The notes beneath the pieces were generated by a model. The model saw nothing but the letters and a program-made list of their open reading frames with translations, was not told where the DNA came from and did not search any database. Positions 32,647-42,171 of a stretch of 64,000 bases of DNA are shown here, one piece after another (position 1 is the stretch's first letter; each line of letters opens with the position of its first letter). The stretch is taken from the NCBI GenBank assembly GCA_020848905.1, contig JADLHG010000036.1:21285-85284 (forward strand), read 5' to 3'. Position numbers and translations under genes: made by a program. The stretch comes from Deltaproteobacteria bacterium (lineage in GTDB: Bacteria; Myxococcota_A; Polyangia; GCA-2747355; JADLHG01).

Positions 32647-34188
32647 TCAGTCGGCGCCTGCGCCGCTGCGCGGAGAGGTGTCGCGACGCGAGCTCGTTCC
32701 CTGCGTGGCGGCGGGGGGGCGGCGACGACGGCGTCGCTGGGCCGGATCGGCGGCCGAGGCCTCCTCCGTGCGTGCGCCCGGGGTGACCGGCGCGGCCCGG
32801 CGCTGCGACGCTTCATCCCGCGGCTCCTGACCGGCACCGCGTCCCTGACCGGCACCGCGTCCCTGACCGGCACCGCGTCCCTGACCGGGGCCACGTCCCT
32901 GACTGCCGCCGCGTCCTTGACCGGCACCGCGTCCCTGACCGGCACCGCGTCCCTCCCGCGCCGGCGCCCTCTGCGCGGACTGCCTGCCGCGCGCTCCCTG
33001 ACCCGTGCCGCGAGGCTGGCCCGGCTGCGTGCGCTGCGTCTCGCGCGGCGACGCCGCCGCGGAGTAGTCGAAGCCCTCGATCGTGCGTCGCGCGAGCCGC
33101 GTGCCGAGCACTCGCTCGATGGCGGAGATCTGCGCGCCGTCCTCGGGAGAGACGAGCGTGAAGGCGTCCCCCGTGCGGGCTGCGCGACCCGTGCGCCCGA
33201 TGCGATGGGTGTAGGCGTCCACCGTGTCGGGCATGTCGTAGTTGATGACGTGCGAGATGCTCGCCACGTCGATGCCGCGCGCGGCGATGTCCGTGGCCAC
33301 CAGGATCTGGTAGGTCCCGTCGCGGAAGCCTCCCATGGCCTCCTCGCGGCGGTTCTGCGAGAGGTTCCCCTGCAGGCAGGTGGCCGCCAGCCCCTCGCCG
33401 GCGAGGTGCTGCGCCAGGCGCTTCGCCCGGTGCTTCGTCCGGGTGAAGATGAGCACGGAGCCCTCTCCGACGCTGCGCAGGATTTCGTGGACCAGCTTGG
33501 TCTTGAGGTGCTGCGCCACGGGGAAGAGGGCGTGCGCCACGGTGGCCGCGGGGGCCGGAGGATTGACGCGCACGCGCACCGGGTTCTTCAGGACCTCGTG
33601 CACCAGGCGGTCCAGCTCCGTCGGCATGGTGGCCGAGAAGAGGAGCGTCTGTCGCTGGGCCGGAAGCTGCCCCAGGATGCGGCGCACGTCGGGGAGAAAG
33701 CCCATGTCGAACATGCGGTCGGCTTCGTCCAGCACCGCGACCTCGACCTTCGAGAGGTCGATGCTGCGCTGGCGGAGGTGGTCGAGGAGGCGGCCGGGGC
33801 AGGCCACCACGATCTCCACGCCCGAGCGCAGCTTCGAGGCCTGGGGGTTGAAGCCCACGCCGCCGAAGATGGCCGCGCTGCGCAGGCCCGTCTTCTCGCC
33901 GAGGGTGACGAAGGAGTCGTGGATCTGTGCCGCCAGCTCCCGCGTGGGAGCCAGGATGAGCGCCCGGATCCGGCGGCGCGGGCCCTCGGAGAGCCGCTGC
34001 AGGATGGGCAGCGCGAAGGCCGCGGTCTTTCCGGTGCCGGTCTGGGCCAGCCCGAGCAGGTCGCGCCCCTCCATGACGGAGGGGATGGCCTGGGTTTGGA
34101 TGGGGGTTGGGGTCTGGTAACCCGCCGCCCGGACGCCGGCGGCGATCTCGGGACGCAGGTTGAACGCGTCGAAGGTGGACGTAGACAA
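32647..34188 (-). CDS. DEAD-box RNA helicase with RG-rich repeat tail (RhlE-like)
   Basis: 513 residues from a TTG start (no better start fits the conserved TFDAFNLRPEIAAGVRAAGYQTPTPIQ N-terminus). All core motifs are present: Q (PTPIQTQAIP), I (AQTGTGKT), Ia (PTRELAAQ), II (DEAD), III (SAT), IV-V (VLIFTRTK, ATDIAARGID) and VI (HRIGRTGR). After residue about 375 the tail turns into Gly/Arg/Gln-rich sequence with seven GRGAGQ-like units, then a basic Arg stretch, which would bind RNA non-specifically. RhlE-type helicases help ribosome assembly and RNA decay, often in the cold. The 223-base leader up to the ACP gene could contain regulatory RNA structure, but I saw no recognised motif. Confidence 0.92.
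   Translation of the reverse strand: MSTSTFDAFNLRPEIAAGVRAAGYQTPTPIQTQAIPSVMEGRDLLGLAQTGTGKTAAFALPILQRLSEGPRRRIRALILAPTRELAAQIHDSFVTLGEKTGLRSAAIFGGVGFNPQASKLRSGVEIVVACPGRLLDHLRQRSIDLSKVEVAVLDEADRMFDMGFLPDVRRILGQLPAQRQTLLFSATMPTELDRLVHEVLKNPVRVRVNPPAPAATVAHALFPVAQHLKTKLVHEILRSVGEGSVLIFTRTKHRAKRLAQHLAGEGLAATCLQGNLSQNRREEAMGGFRDGTYQILVATDIAARGIDVASISHVINYDMPDTVDAYTHRIGRTGRAARTGDAFTLVSPEDGAQISAIERVLGTRLARRTIEGFDYSAAASPRETQRTQPGQPRGTGQGARGRQSAQRAPAREGRGAGQGRGAGQGRGGSQGRGPGQGRGAGQGRGAGQGRGAGQEPRDEASQRRAAPVTPGARTEEASAADPAQRRRRRRPPAATQGTSSRRDTSPRSGAGAD
32827..32952 (-). repeat. Seven 18-base tandem repeats in the helicase tail
   Basis: Seven contiguous copies of CTGACCGGCACCGCGTCC (plus strand), five almost identical and two diverged (copies 4 and 5). 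They encode GRGAGQ-like hexapeptides. The unit is a multiple of three, so copy-number change leaves the frame intact and only changes tail length. Confidence 0.85.
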
Positions 34189-34411
34189 GGCGATATCTTG
34201 GCTCTCCTGAGTCCTAGGGTTCTAGGGTGATGCGTGCGCGAGAAATCGGCGCCCTGGGACCTGCCACCCGCCACGGACTCAGGCTTCACTGGGGGGGGTG
34301 ACCAAGGAGGCGAAGCTCGGATGGAGCTTCCACGCGAGGCCTGGGCAATATGATCGACCGGCGTGGGGCATGCAAGGGAAAAAATGCCCGCCCCTCGAAG
34401 AAGTCGGGTCC

Positions 34412-34675
34412 CTAGCCGGGCCCGCCCCGTCGGAGATAGGCCACGCAGCCCTGCAGGGTCGCGACCCGGGCGTAGTCGCGCTCGGGGATCTCGACCCCGG
34501 TCAGCCGCTTGATGGCCACGAGCGCGCGCAGGAAGTCCATCGAGTCGATATCCAGCGCCTCCTGCAGGTTCGCGGCCGGATCGAGCGCGGCGAGGTCCGC
34601 TTCGGGGGCTACCTCCGCGAGCGCCGCCAGGGCGGCGGTCCGGGCCTCGGCTTCGGTGAGGACGCGAGGGGTCAT
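34412..34675 (-). CDS. Acyl carrier protein
   Basis: 87 residues, start overlapping the E2 stop (ATGA). The phosphopantetheine attachment site is Ser45 in LDIDSMDF, within a helical protein of the size of a typical ACP (NLQEALDIDSMDFLRALVAIKRLTGVEI). The middle position Met and the acidic D-x-D before it are normal. It is the last gene of an operon encoding an acetyl-CoA synthetase and a 2-oxoacid dehydrogenase complex without an E3 gene, so the dehydrogenase may hand acyl groups to this ACP. It could also serve the multidomain enzyme at 55146, which has its own carrier-activating domain. Both are inference. Confidence 0.85.
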   Translation of the reverse strand: MTPRVLTEAEARTAALAALAEVAPEADLAALDPAANLQEALDIDSMDFLRALVAIKRLTGVEIPERDYARVATLQGCVAYLRRGGPG

Positions 34676-35901
34676 AGCTCCTCCGGGTGCTGCAGCAGCT
34701 GGTCGATGGCGGCCAGGTACATCGCGCCGCGGTGCCCGTCGCTCACGCGGTGGTCGGCGGCCAGCGTGGTCCCGACGAGCGGGCGCACTCCGATGAGACC
34801 CCCCTCCGCCCACGGGCGCTCCACCACCTTGCCGAAGCCCACGAGCGCCACCTGCGGCGGATAGATCACGCCCTGGACCCATTCCACACCGCGCTGGCCC
34901 AGGCTGGTGACGGTGATCGTTCCGTCCGTGAGCTCGGAGCTTCGCAGACGCCCCGAGCGGGCGCGCTCGGAGACGTCGGTCAGGGCGTCCATGAGCTCTC
35001 CCAGGCTCAGCGTGCTGGCGTGGTGGATGGCGGGGATGACCAGACCTCCTTCGCGCAGGGAGATGGCCACGCCGAGGTGGACCGCGGAGGCGGGCTCGAA
35101 CCGCCCGTCGCGGTAGTAGCCGTTCACCTCGGGCACGGCGGCCACGGCGCGGGCGGCGGCCTTCAGCAGGAGCACCGCCGGTAGCAGCCGCGCCTCGAGC
35201 GGACGGCCCTCGTTCTCCTCGCGCAGCCAGGTCATCGCCCGCTCGAGGCAGATCTGCGTGGCCAGGTAGTAGTGCGGGATCTCCCGCTTCGAGAGGCTCA
35301 TGGCGCGCGCGATGGCGCGCCGCATGGGGGGCGTCTCGTCGGCGGGGGGCGCGGCAGGCGCGCGTGGGGCCGCTGCCTCGGCGTGCTCCGCTCGGACCGT
35401 CTCCGCCGGCGTCGCGGGCGCCGTGGTCGCCACAGGTGCCGCGCCCGGTCCGAGGTCCCGGGCCACGATGGCTCCGCCGGGTCCGCTCCCCCGGACCGTC
35501 CCCAGCGCGAGGCCACGCTCGGCCGCCAGGCGACGCGCGAGCGGGCTGGCCTTGAGCCGCGCGCTGTCCGCCGGCGGCGAGCCGACTGGAGCCGGCACCG
35601 GCTGGATCGGAGCCGGGGCTTCGCGGAACGGAGCCGGGGCCTGCGGCACCGGGGGCGGGGCCGACGCGCTCTCTCGCAAGCGCGCGATCGGAGTTCCGAC
35701 GGGGACGTCTTCGCCCCCGGGGACCAGCAGCTCCTCGACCACCGCGTCCTGCCAGATCTCGACCTCGATCACCCCCTTGTCGGTCTCGACGAGCAGGACC
35801 ACCTGGCCGCGACGTACGGCCTCGCCCGGCTGCACGCGCCACTCCACGATGCGGCCGCGTTCCATGTCCGCGCCCAGCGAGGGCATGCAGAAGTCGCTCA
35901 T
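34672..35901 (-). CDS. 2-oxoacid dehydrogenase E2 (dihydrolipoyl acyltransferase)
   Basis: 409 residues; ATGA overlap with E1 beta and with the ACP gene. One lipoyl domain (about 1-78, lysine K42 in [11 protein letters not shown]), Pro/Ala linker, E1/E3-binding peripheral-subunit domain (about 120-160, [19 protein letters not shown]), second linker, and catalytic CAT-like core (about 205-409) with the active-site motif [10 protein letters not shown] near residue 383. It would accept the acyl group from E1 and pass it to CoA. The catalytic core has [21 protein letters not shown] as in acetoin and pyruvate dehydrogenase E2s. No E3 gene is in the window, so dihydrolipoamide dehydrogenase must come from elsewhere. 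Confidence 0.93.
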   Translation of the reverse strand: MSDFCMPSLGADMERGRIVEWRVQPGEAVRRGQVVLLVETDKGVIEVEIWQDAVVEELLVPGGEDVPVGTPIARLRESASAPPPVPQAPAPFREAPAPIQPVPAPVGSPPADSARLKASPLARRLAAERGLALGTVRGSGPGGAIVARDLGPGAAPVATTAPATPAETVRAEHAEAAAPRAPAAPPADETPPMRRAIARAMSLSKREIPHYYLATQICLERAMTWLREENEGRPLEARLLPAVLLLKAAARAVAAVPEVNGYYRDGRFEPASAVHLGVAISLREGGLVIPAIHHASTLSLGELMDALTDVSERARSGRLRSSELTDGTITVTSLGQRGVEWVQGVIYPPQVALVGFGKVVERPWAEGGLIGVRPLVGTTLAADHRVSDGHRGAMYLAAIDQLLQHPEEL

Positions 35902-36896
35902 CGTCCCAGCGCTCCGCGTGCGGCGGCCACGATCCCGTCCACCTGCGGCAGGGCGGCCTCCTCCAGGTGGCGCGCGTAGGGGATCGGCACCTCCGCGGTG
36001 CAGACCCGGGCCGGAGGCGCGTCGAGCTCGTAGAACGATCCTTCTAGAATCGACGCAAGGATTTCCGCCGCCAGGCCGCCGGTCCGCCAGCACTCGTCCA
36101 CCACCACCACGCGGTGCGTGCGCCGGACGGAGTCATGGATACTCTCGAGGTCGAGGGGCCGCAGGCTCCGCAGGTCCAGCACCTCGGCCGAGACCCCCTC
36201 CGCCTCGAGACGCTCGGCCGCCTCGAGCGTCTTGTAGAGGCTCCCCCCGTGGGTGATCAGGCTCAGGTCCCGGCCGGGGCGACGGACCGCCGCGTTGTAG
36301 ATCGATCCTTCTATAACGTTCGCGCCGAGCTCCCCTTCCAGGTTGTAGAGCCCGCCGTGCTCGAAGATCACCACCGGGTCGGGGTCCTCGAGGGCCGGCC
36401 AGAGCATCCCGCGAGCGTCCTCGATCGTGGCCGGCGCGAGCACCTTGAGCCCCGGGACGTGCGCGTACCAGTTCTCGAGGCTGTGCGAGTGCTGGCAGGC
36501 GAGCTGGCGTCCGGCCCCGGTAGTCATGCGGATCACGAGCGGCACGTTGAACTGCCCCCCGGACATGTGGAGCAGCGTGGCTGCGTTGTTCACGATCTGG
36601 TCCAGGGCCAGCAGGCTGAAGTTCACGGTCATGATCTCGACGATCGGGCGCATGCCGCCGAGCGCCGCGCCGACCCCCGCGCCCACGAACGCGCCCTCCG
36701 AAAGCGGGGTGTCGCGGATCCGCTCGGGGCCAAACTCCTCGAGGAGCCCGCGGCTCACGCCGAAGCCGCCGCCGTAGGCGCCCACGTCCTCGCCCATCAG
36801 GAAGACCCGCTCGTCGCGCGTGAGTGCCTCCCGGAGCGCCTCGCGTACCGCCTCGCGGTAGGTCAGCTTGCGCCGCGTCGCGCTCGCTCCGGTCAT
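35898..36896 (-). CDS. 2-oxoacid dehydrogenase E1 beta subunit
   Basis: 332 residues, start overlapping the E1 alpha stop (ATGA). Transketolase-like pyrimidine-binding domain (about 10-185) with the conserved [48 protein letters not shown] and [18 protein letters not shown], followed by the C-terminal transketolase domain ([33 protein letters not shown]). The conserved Glu that activates the thiamine ring lies in DVGAYGG..FG...[13 protein letters not shown]. It pairs with the E1 alpha subunit next to it to form the alpha2beta2 decarboxylase. The set resembles pyruvate or acetoin dehydrogenase; the exact oxoacid cannot be read. Confidence 0.93.
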   Translation of the reverse strand: MTGASATRRKLTYREAVREALREALTRDERVFLMGEDVGAYGGGFGVSRGLLEEFGPERIRDTPLSEGAFVGAGVGAALGGMRPIVEIMTVNFSLLALDQIVNNAATLLHMSGGQFNVPLVIRMTTGAGRQLACQHSHSLENWYAHVPGLKVLAPATIEDARGMLWPALEDPDPVVIFEHGGLYNLEGELGANVIEGSIYNAAVRRPGRDLSLITHGGSLYKTLEAAERLEAEGVSAEVLDLRSLRPLDLESIHDSVRRTHRVVVVDECWRTGGLAAEILASILEGSFYELDAPPARVCTAEVPIPYARHLEEAALPQVDGIVAAARGALGR

Positions 36897-37885
36897 CGTC
36901 GCCCCTCCTCGCTGCAGACGAAGCGCGTCAGCTCCGCGACCGGCTCGAACGCGCCCGCCTCGGCCGCGGCCACCGCCGCGTCGAGCTCCGCCCCGAGCTC
37001 CGCCTCCAGCGCGGCCAGCGCTTCGTCGTCGAGAAAGCCCTCCTGCCGCAGCCGCGCCGAGAAGGTCGCGATGGGGTCCCGCTTCTTCCAGGCCTCGACC
37101 TCGTCCTTCGCGCGGTAGAGCTCCGGATCGAACATGGAGTGCGCGCGGAAGCGGTAGGTCTGGAGCTCGAGGAAGTGCGGTCCGCTGCCGCCGCGGATGG
37201 CGTCCACGGCCTTCGTCGCGGCGTGCTCCACCGCCAGCACGTCCATCCCGTCGACCGTCCAGGCGGGCACCTCGTAGCTCGCCGCCTTCAGGCTGAGGTG
37301 GGTCTCCGACTCGTAGCGCGCAAGGGCCGTGCCCATGGCGTAGAAGTTGTTCTCGCAGAGGAAGAGCACCGGGAGGCCCCAGAGGGCGGCCAGGTTGAGG
37401 GACTCGTGAAAGGCTCCCTCGGCCACCGCCCCGTCGCCGAAGAAGCAGGCCGTGACGCATGTGCGGCCCGAGAGCTTGTCGGCGAGGGCGAGCCCCACGG
37501 CGAGCGGCAGCCCCCCCGCCACGATCGCGTTTCCGCCGTAGAAGCGCGTCCTCGCGTCGAAGAGGTGCATCGAGCCGCCTCGGCCCCGGCAGCAGCCCTC
37601 GATCTTGCCGTACATCTCGGCCAGCACGGAGGCGGGGCTCAGGCCGCGGGCCAGCGCGTGACCGTGCTCGCGGTAGGTGGAGACCACCGCGTCCTCGGGG
37701 AGAAGGGGCTGCATCGCCCCCACCGCCACCGCCTCCTCTCCGATGTAGAGGTGGAGGAAGCCGCGGATCTTGGTCGCCTGGTAGAGCTCGGCGCAGCGCT
37801 CCTCGAAGCGCCGGATGCGCAGCATCTCGCGCAGCAGGCCAAGCGCGTGGGCGCGCAGGGTGTGGGCGGCCTCGCTCTGGGTCAC
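36893..37885 (-). CDS. 2-oxoacid dehydrogenase E1 alpha subunit
   Basis: 330 residues from a GTG overlapping the preceding stop (GTGA). The thiamine diphosphate-binding motif [31 protein letters not shown] is clear, with the GDG...NN frame of the family, and [17 protein letters not shown], the early E1 alpha block, is present. It also has the loop with [16 protein letters not shown] that carries the phosphorylation-site-like Ser of pyruvate dehydrogenases. This subunit holds the cofactor and starts the decarboxylation. Close to acetoin dehydrogenase alpha and PDH E1 alpha; the operon's acetyl-CoA synthetase suggests acetyl groups are the shared product. Confidence 0.93.
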   Translation of the reverse strand: MTQSEAAHTLRAHALGLLREMLRIRRFEERCAELYQATKIRGFLHLYIGEEAVAVGAMQPLLPEDAVVSTYREHGHALARGLSPASVLAEMYGKIEGCCRGRGGSMHLFDARTRFYGGNAIVAGGLPLAVGLALADKLSGRTCVTACFFGDGAVAEGAFHESLNLAALWGLPVLFLCENNFYAMGTALARYESETHLSLKAASYEVPAWTVDGMDVLAVEHAATKAVDAIRGGSGPHFLELQTYRFRAHSMFDPELYRAKDEVEAWKKRDPIATFSARLRQEGFLDDEALAALEAELGAELDAAVAAAEAGAFEPVAELTRFVCSEEGRR

Positions 37886-39663
37886 GTCTCCTTCTCCGTC
37901 TGTTCTAGGGTGGAGAGGTCGCCGTCGGGAAGACCGAGCTCGCGGGCCTTGAGCAGGCGCCGCATGATCTTGCCGCTGCGGGTCCGAGGGAGCTGTGCGG
38001 CGAAGGAGATCTCCTTCGGCGCCACCGCGGGCCCGAGGCGGGTGCGGGCGAAGCCGAGGAGCTCCCGGGCCAGCTCGTCCGTCGGCTCGAAGCCGCGCTT
38101 CAGCGCCACGAAGGCCTTGATCAGCGCGCCCGCCACGGGGTCCGGCTTGCCGATCACCCCCACCTCGGCCACCGCCGGGTGCTCCATCAGCGCGCTCTCC
38201 ACCTCGAACGGCCCGATCAGGTGCCCGGCGCACTTGATCACGTCGTCGCCGCGTCCGACGAACCAGAAGTAGCCGTCGGCGTCGCGCTTGGCGAGGTCGC
38301 CCGAGAGGTACCATCCCCCGACGAAGCAGCGCCGGTAGCGTTCCTCCTGGTGCAGGTAGCCGCGGAACATGGAGGGCCACCCGGTCCGCAGGGCGAGCTC
38401 CCCCTCCACCCCCGCTTCGGTGACGACCTCGGGCTGGCCCTGCCGCACGATCACCTGACCGGCCTCGTCGCGGCGCAGGATCGCGGCCTCGATCCCGGGG
38501 AGCGGGCGGCCCATCGAGCCCGGCCGCACCTCGCAGGCTGCGAAGTTGGCGATCATGATCCCGCCCGTCTCGGTCTGCCACCAGTTGTCGTGGATCGGCC
38601 GGCCGAAGACCTCGCTCCCCCAGAGCACGGCCTCGGGGTTGAGCGGCTCGCCCACACTGGCGATGAAGCGCAGGCGGGAGAGGTCGCGCGCTCGCGCCAG
38701 CTCCGGGCCGGCCTTCATCAGCATCCGCACGGCGGTCGGAGCGGTGTACCAGTTGGTGACGCGTTCCTCCTCGAGGAGGCGGTACCAGCGCTCGGGATCG
38801 AACTCGGCCTCGTCCACGACCAGCGTGGCGCCGAGGGCGAGCGGCGCGAGGATCCCGTACGAGGTGCCCGTCACCCACCCGGGGTCGGCGGTGCACCAGA
38901 AGACGTCGTCGGGGCGCAGATCGAGGGCCAGGCGCGCGGTGACCCGGTGGGCCAGGATTGCCCGGTGCACGTGGAGCGCGCCCTTCGGCGTGCCGGTGGT
39001 GCCGCTCGTGAAGTGGAGCAGCGCGGGGGCCTCGGGGTCCATTCCGCGGGTGGCGAAGCTGCCGGGCGTGGAGAGGAGCGCGTCGAAGGGCAGCGTGCCG
39101 GAGGGGGCCTCGCCGGTTGCCCCGGCCAGGAGGACGTGCTCGAGCTTCGGCAGCCGCGGCCGGAGCGCCGCGACGCGCTTCTGGTAGAGGGCCGGCGTCG
39201 TGAGCAGCACGGCTCCCTCCCCGAGGGTGAGCCGGGTGTAGACCGGCTCCGGACCGAAGGCCGAGAAGAGCGGGCAGACCACGGCGCCCGCCTTCAGCGC
39301 GCCGAGCGCCGTGACGTAGAGCTCGGGGATGCGGCCGGCGAGCGTGAAGACGCGCGTTCCCGGCCTCACGCCGAGACGCTCCAGACCACCCGCGGCCAGC
39401 TGGCTCAGGCGGTCCAGCTCGCGGTAGGTCAGCTCGCGCCGCTCTCCGCGCTTGCCGAGCCACCTTAGGGCGCAGCGATCCGCCTCGGGGCCGTTCGCGT
39501 GGCGGCCCACCGCCTCGTGACCCAGGTTGAGGCGCCCGCCCGGGAGCCAGGCCAGCTCCGTCGCAGCCTGCTCCCACGAGAAGTCCCGCCGTGCGGCGTC
39601 GTAGTCGAGCAGGTTCGGCGGAGTGATCCAGGCGGCGGGCTTCGCGATGGGTGGAAAGGGCAT
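37882..39663 (-). CDS. Acetyl-CoA synthetase-like AMP-forming ligase
   Basis: 593 residues. Adenylation motifs: [19 protein letters not shown] (P-loop-like), [23 protein letters not shown] (A5), [40 protein letters not shown] (A7-A8) and the C-terminal catalytic lysine in [11 protein letters not shown]. The N-terminus with the [26 protein letters not shown] block resembles the acetyl/propionyl-CoA synthetase group. It forms acetyl-CoA from acetate, ATP and CoA. It is the first gene of the operon that includes E1, E2 and an ACP; all five genes overlap or nearly so. The upstream 240 bases up to the divergent HPPD gene hold the promoters of both. Confidence 0.9.
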   Translation of the reverse strand: MPFPPIAKPAAWITPPNLLDYDAARRDFSWEQAATELAWLPGGRLNLGHEAVGRHANGPEADRCALRWLGKRGERRELTYRELDRLSQLAAGGLERLGVRPGTRVFTLAGRIPELYVTALGALKAGAVVCPLFSAFGPEPVYTRLTLGEGAVLLTTPALYQKRVAALRPRLPKLEHVLLAGATGEAPSGTLPFDALLSTPGSFATRGMDPEAPALLHFTSGTTGTPKGALHVHRAILAHRVTARLALDLRPDDVFWCTADPGWVTGTSYGILAPLALGATLVVDEAEFDPERWYRLLEEERVTNWYTAPTAVRMLMKAGPELARARDLSRLRFIASVGEPLNPEAVLWGSEVFGRPIHDNWWQTETGGIMIANFAACEVRPGSMGRPLPGIEAAILRRDEAGQVIVRQGQPEVVTEAGVEGELALRTGWPSMFRGYLHQEERYRRCFVGGWYLSGDLAKRDADGYFWFVGRGDDVIKCAGHLIGPFEVESALMEHPAVAEVGVIGKPDPVAGALIKAFVALKRGFEPTDELARELLGFARTRLGPAVAPKEISFAAQLPRTRSGKIMRRLLKARELGLPDGDLSTLEQTEKET

Positions 39664-39902
39664 GGCGCGCTCCCCAAAAGCATGAAGTGCACGCCGCGCG
39701 CCAACCTCGCCGCGGACCGAAGGCGCCACAGCGGGGCGAATTTGCATCGTATGCGCTCGCGGCCGTCGAGCGGACGTCCCCGAGGCGGGGCCAGGCTGGC
39801 CTGCTCCCGACGAGACGGCCCGTGCGTGGAGGTCACCCTGACCCGGCCGCGTAACGGCGGGGCGGCCCACGGCGTACCTGGGACGCCACGACGAGAGGTC
39901 AC

Positions 39903-40994
39903 ATGAGTCACGAGCCACTGCCCGTCAAGGGCTTCCACCACGTCGAGCTCTGGGTCGGCAACGCCAAGCAGGCGGCCTACTACTACCGACGCGCTCTCGG
40001 ATTCGATCAGCTGGCCTATGCGGGTCCGGAGACGGGGGTGCGGGACCGGGCGAGCTACCTGCTGGGGCAGGGGAAGATCCGCCTCGCGCTCACGAGCCCC
40101 GTGGCGGCGGACCATCCGATCTCCGCGCACCTCGCGCGGCACGGCGACGGCGTGCGCGACGTGGCCTTCGCCGTGGAGGACGTGGAGCGCTGCTACCGCG
40201 AGGCGGTGGCCCGGGGAGCCGAGGCGATTGCGGCTCCGGAAACGCTCGGAGACGGGCAAGGGAGCGTGCGACGCGCCACGGTGCGGACCTACGGCGACAC
40301 GGTGCACAGCTTCGTCTCGGGGGCGGCAGGGGGCGACGGCTTCCTCCCCGGGTATGCCCCCCTCGCGGTGGCAGCCGACCGGCCCGTCGGGCTCCTCGCC
40401 ATCGACCACGTGGTGGGAAACGTGGAGCAGGGGCGCATGCAGGTGTGGCGCGAGTTTTACGAACGTGTGTTCGGATTCGAGCCCTTCGTCTCCTTCGACG
40501 ACAAGGACATCTCCACCGAGTTCTCGGCGCTGCGCAGCCAGGTCATGGCCAACGCCTCGCGCAGCGTGAAGATGCCCATCAACGAGCCCGCCGTCGGTCG
40601 CAAGAAGAGCCAGATCCAGGAGTACCTGGACTTCAACGCGGGGGCCGGGGTGCAGCACCTCGCGCTCCTCACCGACGACATCATCTTCACCGTCTCGCGG
40701 CTGCGCGAGAACGGCGTGGAGTTTCTCGCGGTGCCCGACACCTACTACGACGAGGTCTGGGAGCGCGTGGGAGCCGTGGCCGAGGAGCGCCGACGCGTGC
40801 GCGAGCTCGGCATCCTCGTGGACCGAGACGAGCGCGGGTATCTCCTGCAGCTCTTCACGCGGCCGGTGCAGGACCGGCCGACGCTCTTCTACGAGATCAT
40901 CCAGCGCCGAGGGTGCCAGTCCTTCGGCAAGGGGAACTTCAGGGCGCTCTTCGAGTCGATCGAGCGCGAGCAAGCCCGACGGGGGAATCTCTGA
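39903..40994 (+). CDS. hppD: 4-hydroxyphenylpyruvate dioxygenase
   Basis: 363 residues with two vicinal-oxygen-chelate halves. The iron ligands are H169 (IDHVVGN), H252 (VQHLALL) and E331 (FYEIIQR), in the exact order and spacing of the family. It also has the [16 protein letters not shown] segment near the active site. It converts 4-hydroxyphenylpyruvate to homogentisate in tyrosine degradation. The homogentisate dioxygenase gene follows with a TGATG overlap, so the two are coupled. No fumarylacetoacetase or maleylacetoacetate isomerase is seen in the window. Start ATG preceded by GAGAGGTCAC. Confidence 0.95.
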   Translation: MSHEPLPVKGFHHVELWVGNAKQAAYYYRRALGFDQLAYAGPETGVRDRASYLLGQGKIRLALTSPVAADHPISAHLARHGDGVRDVAFAVEDVERCYREAVARGAEAIAAPETLGDGQGSVRRATVRTYGDTVHSFVSGAAGGDGFLPGYAPLAVAADRPVGLLAIDHVVGNVEQGRMQVWREFYERVFGFEPFVSFDDKDISTEFSALRSQVMANASRSVKMPINEPAVGRKKSQIQEYLDFNAGAGVQHLALLTDDIIFTVSRLRENGVEFLAVPDTYYDEVWERVGAVAEERRRVRELGILVDRDERGYLLQLFTRPVQDRPTLFYEIIQRRGCQSFGKGNFRALFESIEREQARRGNL

Positions 40995-42148
40995 TGCCGG
41001 TCTATCGTCAGCTGGGGCGCGTGCCTCGCAAGCGGCACGTGGTATTCGCGCGGGAAGGGGGAGGCCTCTACTACGAGGAGCTGATGGGCAACCAGGGCTT
41101 CTCGGGGCTCTCCTCGCTCCTCTATCACGAGCGCCGGCCGACGGCGGTGCGGTCGAGTCGGCTCCTGGCCGAGCTCTCGTGGGAAGCGGACCCGGACCGA
41201 ACGCTGCGCATGCGGCACTTCCGGCTCGGGCGGCTCGAAGCGGGCGGCAGCCCCACACTGGGGCGCGTGCCCATCGCCTTCAACGCGGAGGTGGCGCTCT
41301 CGGTCGTCCAGCCCGGCCGCAGCGACGAGTTCTTCTACCGGAACGCGCAAGGAGACGAGCTGCTCTTCGTGGCGGACGGCGAGGGCGTGCTCGAGAGCCA
41401 GCTCGGCGAGCTCGACTACGGGCGCGGCGACTACCTGGTCGTGCCGCGCGGGATCCTCTACCGCCTGCGACTCGGCGCGGGTCCGCACCGGCTCTTCGTC
41501 GTGGAGAGCGCGGGGGCCGTCGAGACGCCGCGGCGCTACCGCAACGAGCACGGCCAGCTCGTGGAGGGGGCGCCCTATTGCGAGCGGGACCTACGCGCGC
41601 CGGAGCGGCTCGTCCAGCACGAGGCGGCGGGCGAGGCGCGCCTGGTGGTGAAGGCCCAGAACCGGCTGACCGAGGTGGTCCTCGACCACCATCCCTTCGA
41701 CGTGGTCGGCTGGGACGGCTACTACTACCCGTGGGCGCTGAACGTGCGCGACTTCGAGCCGATCGTGGGGCGCATCCACCAGCCGCCTCCCGTGCACCAG
41801 ACCTTCCAGGGGCCGGGCTTCGTGGTCTGTTCGTTCGTGCCGCGCCCGTACGACTTCGACCCGCGGGCCGTACCTGCCCCCTACCACCACGCGAACGTGC
41901 GCTCCGACGAGGTGATCTTCTACGCCAAGGATCGCTTCATGAGCCGCAAGGGGATCGAGTATGCCTCGCTCACGCTCCATCCGGACGGCCTCGTGCACGG
42001 CCCGCACCCGGGCCGCACCGAGGAGTCGATCGGCCAGAAGGAGACCGACGAGCTGGCGGTGATGGTGGATACCTTCCAGCCGCTCACCGTGGCGCGGGAC
42101 GTTCTTGCCGTCGAGGACGCGGACTACGGGCGCTCCTGGCTCGAGTAG
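40994..42148 (+). CDS. hmgA: Homogentisate 1,2-dioxygenase
   Basis: 384 residues, start overlapping the HPPD stop. Cupin-type fold with family marks YYEELMGNQGFSG, FFYRNAQGDELLFV, GDYLVVPRGILYRL, DVVGWDGYYYPWALNVRDFEPIVG and, near the end, PYHHANVRSDEVIFY and the metal-site LHPDGLVHGPHPG. It cleaves the ring of homogentisate to maleylacetoacetate. The length is shorter than the roughly 440-residue form of animals and pseudomonads and fits the shorter bacterial type. The two downstream steps are not encoded nearby. Convergent with the exported-protein gene at 42172. Confidence 0.93.
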   Translation: MPVYRQLGRVPRKRHVVFAREGGGLYYEELMGNQGFSGLSSLLYHERRPTAVRSSRLLAELSWEADPDRTLRMRHFRLGRLEAGGSPTLGRVPIAFNAEVALSVVQPGRSDEFFYRNAQGDELLFVADGEGVLESQLGELDYGRGDYLVVPRGILYRLRLGAGPHRLFVVESAGAVETPRRYRNEHGQLVEGAPYCERDLRAPERLVQHEAAGEARLVVKAQNRLTEVVLDHHPFDVVGWDGYYYPWALNVRDFEPIVGRIHQPPPVHQTFQGPGFVVCSFVPRPYDFDPRAVPAPYHHANVRSDEVIFYAKDRFMSRKGIEYASLTLHPDGLVHGPHPGRTEESIGQKETDELAVMVDTFQPLTVARDVLAVEDADYGRSWLE

Positions 42149-42171
42149 GCTCGGCGCGCCCGGCCGCGCCC

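Noticed and set aside
32827..32952. Regular repeats that look like a CRISPR array
   Set aside because: Units are contiguous without spacers, 18 bases long and in frame with the helicase tail.
36040..36325. Two similar strings (CTTCTAGAAT and CTTCTATAAC) in the E1 beta gene
   Set aside because: Both encode similar short peptides (EGSFY, EGSIY) of the protein; no intergenic position or symmetry to support binding sites.
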